Positions 60,084 through 64,000 of a DNA stretch of 64,000 nucleotides are shown piece after piece. Made by a program: the position numbers and the translations under genes. Source of the DNA: Rhizobium sp. CG5 (GTDB lineage: Bacteria; Pseudomonadota; Alphaproteobacteria; Rhizobiales; Rhizobiaceae); contig NZ_JABAEF010000013.1 of the NCBI RefSeq assembly GCF_023701945.1, positions 62,001 to 126,000 on the forward strand, written 5' to 3'. The notes under the pieces were generated by a model. It saw nothing but the letters and a program-made list of their open reading frames with translations. It was not told the DNA's origin and ran no database searches. Position 1 is the first letter of the stretch. Every line of letters begins with the position of its first letter.

Positions 60084-60674
60084 ATGGCCGCTGTTCTCGA
60101 TACCGTGCGCGCTTTTTTCGTGCCGGCCGCCTTTGTCATCGATTCCGAAACGCCGGCTGACGTCGTGGCGCGCGAAGCGCTGCTTGACCGCGCCATGGGT
60201 GCTGATCGCCGTCAGAAGTCTTCCGAGCGCATTCGCCACGGTCGCGTGCCGGCCGATGGCCTGGCGCTGGTGGCGCGCGACCGCAAGGGCCATGTGATCG
60301 GCACAGTTCGCCTGTGGAATGTCGAGGCCGGCATCAGCCGCGATGGCAATGCCGTCGATGCGCTGCTGCTCGGTCCCCTTGCGGTCGACGGAAGCCATGG
60401 CGGCAAGGGTATCGGCTCGGCACTGATGCGCGCCGCCCTTGTGGAAGCCAAGAAGCGTGGCCATGGCGCCGTTCTGCTGGTCGGCGATGCCGCCTATTAC
60501 GAGCGTTTCGGCTTCTTTGCCGAAAAGGCGCAGCACCTGGTCATGCCGGGTCCGTTTGCGCGGGCGCGCTTCCTGGCGCTGGAACTCAAGGCCGGCTGGC
60601 TTCAAGGCGTGGCCGGCATGGTGGTGGCCAGCGGCCGCAAGCTCGCCCAGGTGCCGCAGCGCAAGGCTGCCTGA
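60084..60674 (+). CDS. GNAT N-acetyltransferase (YhbS-like)
   Basis: The 196-residue protein has the YhbS-type GNAT core: VIGTVRLWNVEAG, LLGPLAVDGSHGGKGIGSALMRAALVEAKKRGHGAVLLVGDAAYYERFGF. It is downstream of the decarboxylase on the same strand with no clear terminator between, so a polyamine substrate is an attractive guess but unproven. The ATG at 60084 follows GGGAGG. Confidence 0.88.
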   Translation: MAAVLDTVRAFFVPAAFVIDSETPADVVAREALLDRAMGADRRQKSSERIRHGRVPADGLALVARDRKGHVIGTVRLWNVEAGISRDGNAVDALLLGPLAVDGSHGGKGIGSALMRAALVEAKKRGHGAVLLVGDAAYYERFGFFAEKAQHLVMPGPFARARFLALELKAGWLQGVAGMVVASGRKLAQVPQRKAA

Positions 60675-61045
60675 CAGCCAGCTCTCTCTCTCTCTCGATG
60701 ATCGTCGAGGACGGTGGATCGCGATGGGTCCGCCGTCCTCTTTGCGTTGCCGATTCTCCGTGGACGGTGCCGAGGGCGGGCGTTGGTGTCGGATTGCGCC
60801 ACAATTCGATTCGCCCCGGCATGCCGGTTTCGGCGCTTTGCACGCAATAAAGTTCCACAGGGCTGCCTTGGGCGGTTCGCAATTGAACTTCGTCAAACCT
60901 GAGCGTTGCGAAATTGTGACAATCCGAAGGCAAAGGCGTCCGAAGATGTCAAATGAGAAATATATTGATTTGCATCAAGTACTTGTCCGCGGCCCCGGCG
61001 ATAGTTTCTCCCTGCGTTAAGCAAGAATTTGATCAGGAGAGACAC
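60675..61045. other. 371-bp intergenic region before ompW
   Basis: It holds a CT dinucleotide run (60682-60696), no supported gene, and near its end the ompW promoter with an FNR/FixK box (60965-60978). A frame at 60953 only extends ompW. Confidence 0.6.
60965..61005 (+). promoter_or_regulatory. FNR/FixK box and -10 of ompW
   Basis: TTGAT-TTGC-ATCAA (60965-60978) is a perfect FNR/FixK consensus. A -10 candidate GATAGT (61000-61005) puts the start of transcription near 61012, so the box is centred at about -41, the classic activating position. Confidence 0.8.
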
Positions 61046-61738
61046 ATGACAAAGATTAGGACCGGGCGGGTCGCCGCCCTTGCCGCAACTGCCGCATTCG
61101 TGCTGCTGGGCCAGGCGGCCATGGCGGCGGATCTCGCGCCGGTCGTGGATGCTGCGCCGGAAGCCCAGTCGCTGGCACCGCAGAGCCCTTGGCAGATCCG
61201 CGTTCGTGGTCTTGGCGTGATCACCAATGACGAAGGTTCGGTCGATGGCGTTGCCGGCTCCGATCTGTCCTACAGCGACAGCGTCATCCCTGAGCTGGAT
61301 ATCTCCTATTATTTCACCGACAATATTGCCGCAGAACTCATTCTCGGCACAACCTATGCCAATATCGACGGTGAGGGCACCCTTGCGGCACTCGGCAAGA
61401 TCGGCAAGACCTGGGTTCTACCGCCGACGCTGACCCTGCAGTATCACTTCACCGATTTCGGCGCCTTCAAGCCCTATGTCGGCGCGGGCGTGAACTACAC
61501 CATATTCTACAACCAGTCGGGCTCTGCCGCTTCGGATCTCAATGTCGAGGACACGTTCGGCGGCGCCCTGCAGGTCGGCTTCGACTACATGATCAACGAC
61601 CATTGGGGCGTCAACTTCGACGTCAAGAAGCTGTTCCTCGAAGCCGATTACGAGACGACGATCGGCGGCACGAAATATACCGGCAAGGCCAAGCTCGATC
61701 CCTGGCTGATCGGCACCGGTATCACCTACCGCTTCTAG
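61046..61738 (+). CDS. ompW: OmpW family outer membrane protein
   Basis: The 230-residue protein has a signal peptide (about 1-28, ending AMAA) and an eight-stranded barrel pattern. ELDISYYFTDNIAAELILGTTYA, PTLTLQYHFTDFGAFKPYVGAGVNYTIFY and NFDVKKLFLEADYET are typical of OmpW, and it ends with the barrel signal TYRF. OmpW forms a narrow hydrophobic channel. In E. coli ompW is under FNR, and here a perfect FNR/FixK box supports the same logic. A terminator follows. Confidence 0.93.
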   Translation: MTKIRTGRVAALAATAAFVLLGQAAMAADLAPVVDAAPEAQSLAPQSPWQIRVRGLGVITNDEGSVDGVAGSDLSYSDSVIPELDISYYFTDNIAAELILGTTYANIDGEGTLAALGKIGKTWVLPPTLTLQYHFTDFGAFKPYVGAGVNYTIFYNQSGSAASDLNVEDTFGGALQVGFDYMINDHWGVNFDVKKLFLEADYETTIGGTKYTGKAKLDPWLIGTGITYRF

Positions 61739-61761
61739 TCCTTGCGCACACCGCGCATAGC

Positions 61762-61790
61762 AACGGCCGCTTTCGGGTGGCCGTTTTCGT
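61762..61790 (+). terminator. ompW terminator
   Basis: AACGGCC (61762-61768) and GGCCGTT (61779-61785) form a stem followed by TTCGTT, 23 bases after the stop. Confidence 0.65.
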
Positions 61791-61886
61791 TATTGGAGGT
61801 CATGCTTGTGGGCGAGAAAGCCAGCCTTGCACCAGATTCGGCACATATAAGGCAATACCCATACTCGACATCGCGAGGATCGTTGC

Positions 61887-62387
61887 GTGAACATGACCGC
61901 CAGTGCTGCCGTTTCCTTGGAAATCATTGCTTTCCGGCTCAATGACCAATCCTTCTGCGTCAAGACGCGCTCGATCCGCGAGATTCGCGGCTGGGCGCCG
62001 GTGACCCCCATACCGCACGCGCCCTACGAGGTGCTGGGGGTGATCAACCTGCGCGGCACGGTGATCCCGATCATCGATCTTGCCGTCAAGCTCGGCATGC
62101 AGGGCACCGAGGCCTCCGAGCGAAGCGCCATCATCGTCACCGACGTCAACAATATGACGCTCGGCCTTTTGGTCGAAGGCGTGTCGGATATCTTGACCGT
62201 TCCCGCCGAAAGCCTGCAACCCGTACCCCAGAGCGCCGGTCAGGCCGCCAAGTTTTCCGAAGGCATTCTGGCCCATCAGGATACGATGATCTGCTTCCTC
62301 AATCTGGAAGAACTGTTCGCCGCAAGCCTCAATATCGCCAGCGGTGGCGGTGGTGGCGGCGCCGGTGCAGGCTGGGAAGAATTCTGA
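61887..62387 (+). CDS. cheW: CheW-like adaptor with C-terminal CheR-docking pentapeptide
   Basis: The 166-residue protein is one CheW domain (EIIAFRLNDQSFCVKTRSIREIRGW, VLGVINLRGTVIPIIDLAVKLG, LGLLVEGVSDILTV), which links chemoreceptors to the kinase CheA. Unusually, the domain is followed by a glycine linker (SGGGGGGAGA) and ends GWEEF (162-166). That matches the xWxxF pentapeptide that chemoreceptors use to tether CheR/CheB. No other che gene is nearby. The start is GTG at 61887 with GAGGA upstream; ATG at 61893 is possible. Confidence 0.92.
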   Translation: MNMTASAAVSLEIIAFRLNDQSFCVKTRSIREIRGWAPVTPIPHAPYEVLGVINLRGTVIPIIDLAVKLGMQGTEASERSAIIVTDVNNMTLGLLVEGVSDILTVPAESLQPVPQSAGQAAKFSEGILAHQDTMICFLNLEELFAASLNIASGGGGGGAGAGWEEF

Positions 62388-62423
62388 ACGAACGGCAGCA
62401 AGCCGCAGACGATGCAAAAAAAG

Positions 62424-62441
62424 GGCGGCCCGAAGGCCGCC
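62424..62441. terminator. bidirectional terminator between cheW and WD40 genes
   Basis: GGCGGCC-CGAA-GGCCGCC lies between convergent genes. On the minus strand it is followed by CTTTTTTT, a strong terminator for the WD40 gene. On the plus strand ATTTTG follows. Confidence 0.8.
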
Positions 62442-62495
62442 ATTTTGCGTTGTGCTGTCGTGATGTGCCGGCGGCGCGATACCGCCCGCCCTCGG

Positions 62496-63482
62496 CTATG
62501 CCGCGATATCGACGATGCCGCAGTCGCCGGCTTCCGAGGCAAAGGCCATCAGCTTGCCGGTAGCGCTCCAGGCCAGCGAGGTGATGGCGCCCTTGCCGGG
62601 CCGGCGCAGCAGCGCCTCCTTGCCGTCGGCAATCCGCACCGCCAGGATCATGCCGTCGATGAAGCCGATCGCCAGCACTTCCTCGACGGGATGGAAGGCA
62701 ACCTGGCTGACCATGATATTGGACCGGGTTCCCAGTTCGAGCGGTGCCTTGCCCATCGGGCCGTCCTTGCCGGAAAACGGCCAGACGATGGCGGCCGGCG
62801 CGCCGGAGGAGGCAAGCCACTTGCCCTTGATCGACCAGGACAGCGACTTCACCTTGGCCGGATAGCCGGTCATGCGCATATGGCGGCTTTCGGAGGCTTT
62901 GCTGTCAAGCTTCCAGCCATGCAGGGCATTTTCCTGCATGGTGGTGACGACGAAGCGGCCGTCCGGCGAGAAGGTGACGCCGGTATGGGCGCCCTTCCAT
63001 TCCAGATCGACCGGCGCGCCCGATGTGCCGACCCAATGCAGCGTCACGCCATTGTAGCGGGCGGCCGCGACACGCAGGCCTTTTGGCGCGAAGTCGAGAC
63101 CTTCGACCGTGCGTTCCTCGCTGAATTCCTTGACCGTGCCGTCCGCCAGCCGCACGTAGATCGTCTTGCCGATGGCATAGGCCACGGCGCCCTGCGGGCC
63201 GCTGGCGACCACGGAAATCCACTTGCGCGGCACATGGGCCAGTTCGCTCACCGTGCCGTCATGGGCGATACGCTTGACCTTGCCGTCTTCGCCGCCGGTC
63301 AGCAGGGTCTGGTTGGCGGCGTCCTTGACGCAGGTCAGCAGACCCTGATACAGTTCCGTCACCTTCTCGCCGCCATCGAGGCGGTGGATGGTGCCGGCGG
63401 AGGTGGCAAAAACCGGGATATCGCCGAGAAAACTGGCCGTCAGCACATGGCCTTCAAGATCAAGCGGAGCAACCGTCGGCAT
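62496..63482 (-). CDS. WD40 repeat protein
   Basis: The 328-residue protein consists of repeated beta-propeller blades (LLTGGEDGKVKRIAHDG, GAHTGVTFSPDGRFVVTTMQENALHGWKLD, ITSLAWSATGKLMAFASEAGDCGIVDIAA) and has no signal peptide. It starts in a one-base overlap with the stop of the CobW-family gene (TGATG), a pairing I recall as recurrent in rhizobia. Zinc-related scaffold or target-protein functions are inferred from that link only. Confidence 0.88.
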   Translation of the reverse strand: MPTVAPLDLEGHVLTASFLGDIPVFATSAGTIHRLDGGEKVTELYQGLLTCVKDAANQTLLTGGEDGKVKRIAHDGTVSELAHVPRKWISVVASGPQGAVAYAIGKTIYVRLADGTVKEFSEERTVEGLDFAPKGLRVAAARYNGVTLHWVGTSGAPVDLEWKGAHTGVTFSPDGRFVVTTMQENALHGWKLDSKASESRHMRMTGYPAKVKSLSWSIKGKWLASSGAPAAIVWPFSGKDGPMGKAPLELGTRSNIMVSQVAFHPVEEVLAIGFIDGMILAVRIADGKEALLRRPGKGAITSLAWSATGKLMAFASEAGDCGIVDIAA

Positions 63483-64000
63483 CAGGCAGCGGCCTCGCAG
63501 GCGTGGAAGCTCTTTTCCAGCTTTTCACGATCGAGATCGCGACCGATGAACACCAGTCGGCTTTCATGCTTCTCGCCATCCTTCCAGGCGCGCTGGTGGT
63601 CGCCTTCGATGATCATGTGCACGCCCTGCACGACATAGCGTTCCGCGTCGCCCTTGAAGGCGATGATGCCTTTGAGCCGCAGGATGTTCGGGCCTTGCGT
63701 CTGCGTTACCTTCTGAATCCAGGGGAAAAAACGATCCGGGTTCATCTCGCCGCCGCGCAGCGACACCGAGACGACGGTGACGTCGTGGATCGCCGAGGGT
63801 GCGTGATCGTGCTGATCATGGCCGTGCGCATGATCGTGGTCATGGTGGTGATGATCATGATGGTCATGACCATGGTCGTGATGATCGTGCCCGTGGTCAT
63901 GGCCGCAATCGGGGCCGCAGACGTGGTCCGGGTCGTCATGGTCGAGGAAATGCGGATCGTTTTCAAGGGCCCGCTCCAGGTTGAAGGCGCCTTGGTTCAG
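63482..64000 (-). CDS. CobW/COG0523 GTPase metallochaperone, C-terminal part
   Basis: The last 172 residues are visible; the GTPase domain lies beyond the right edge. The segment starts LNQGAFNLERALENDPHF, goes through a His/Asp tract of about 45 residues (CGPDCGHDHGHDHHDHG and similar, coded at about 63795-63912), then the CobW_C domain (VTVVSVSLRGGEMNPDRFFPWIQ...RLVFIGRDLDREKLEKSF). The metal-binding tract points to a zinc chaperone or storage role, as in COG0523 proteins near Zur-regulated genes. Confidence 0.9.
   Translation of the reverse strand: MNQGAFNLERALENDPHFLDHDDPDHVCGPDCGHDHGHDHHDHGHDHHDHHHHDHDHAHGHDQHDHAPSAIHDVTVVSVSLRGGEMNPDRFFPWIQKVTQTQGPNILRLKGIIAFKGDAERYVVQGVHMIIEGDHQRAWKDGEKHESRLVFIGRDLDREKLEKSFHACEAAA

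Noticed and set aside
60682-60696. CT dinucleotide run as a regulatory or phase-variable tract
   Set aside because: It is short, intergenic and far from any promoter element; no evidence of function.
1-64000. Prophage, integrative element or biosynthetic cluster
   Set aside because: No integrase, structural phage genes, tRNA-associated attachment sites or multi-domain synthases were found; genes are housekeeping, transport, stress and signalling types.

Overview
This 64 kb window is chromosomal DNA of an alphaproteobacterium, most likely Rhizobiaceae (the Rhizobium / Agrobacterium / Allorhizobium / Sinorhizobium group). The evidence is high-GC coding with long antisense shadow frames, an ExsH-type secreted glycanase, a xylose transporter with a single-domain ATPase, an alphaproteobacterial-type ornithine/lysine decarboxylase behind a very long leader, a RirA-like iron box, FixK/FNR boxes, and three intergenic repeat families that I recognise from rhizobial genomes. 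I found no rRNA, tRNA, CRISPR array, prophage or complete insertion sequence. About 70 genes are supported. It reads as core or stable accessory chromosome with small mobile or eroded patches.

Layout. 1-7.4 kb: MFS pump and divergent LysR regulator, then a FecBCD-type ABC importer with a palindromic TGA-N9-TCA box in its promoter, an EntS-like MFS exporter and trans-aconitate methyltransferase (tam), which carries a 16-G run. 7.5-12.1 kb: ExsH-like RTX glycanase, haloacid dehalogenase, and a haem-c sensor with GGDEF-like and EAL domains. 12.1-16.9 kb: ROK repressor and xylFHG with a perfect palindromic operator. 16.9-20.4 kb: two RIME-like repeats around a DUF559 gene, a class IV aminotransferase, a YkgJ protein and Fe-type superoxide dismutase. 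20.4-31.7 kb: three type II toxin-antitoxin pairs (VapBC, ParDE, HigBA), a YafY regulator with LysE exporter, two c-type cytochromes, and a MerR regulator whose cation-efflux target gene is truncated. 31.7-44.7 kb: oligopeptidase B, a second GGDEF-EAL protein, an AI-2E family permease, a universal stress protein under an FNR/FixK box, a DksA-like zinc-finger protein, a MITE-like element, a beta-solenoid/RTX protein and an HWE/HisKA_2 kinase.

44.7-47.2 kb: an electrophile-stress cluster (NemR regulator, CurA-type alkenal reductase, Hsp31/DJ-1 protein) with a perfect 16-bp-arm operator. 47.2-53 kb: predicted cell-envelope protein with a divergent membrane-anchored AraC regulator, TrhO tRNA hydroxylase, a VOC protein with its YafY regulator, and an overlapping CYTH/CHAD pair. 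53-58.3 kb: KDPG aldolase, DUF533 protein, a repeat that supplies stop codons to both flanking genes, a NicO-type Ni/Co transporter with DUF1007 protein, and a LysR regulator. 58.3-64 kb: long leader (speF-RNA candidate) and ornithine/lysine decarboxylase, OmpW under a second FNR/FixK box, a CheW protein ending in the CheR-docking pentapeptide GWEEF, and a WD40 protein with a His-rich CobW-family metallochaperone that runs off the right edge.

The strongest leads are the CheW-GWEEF tether, the NemR-CurA-Hsp31 module with its conserved redox Cys/Lys pair, the matching CTGACA-type operators at two YafY loci, the eroded MerR/CDF locus with an intact operator, the haem-c cyclic-di-GMP sensor, and the repeats whose ends act as stop codons. 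Positions, motifs and repeats were read directly from the sequence. Family assignments rest on remembered family features, and no database search was run.
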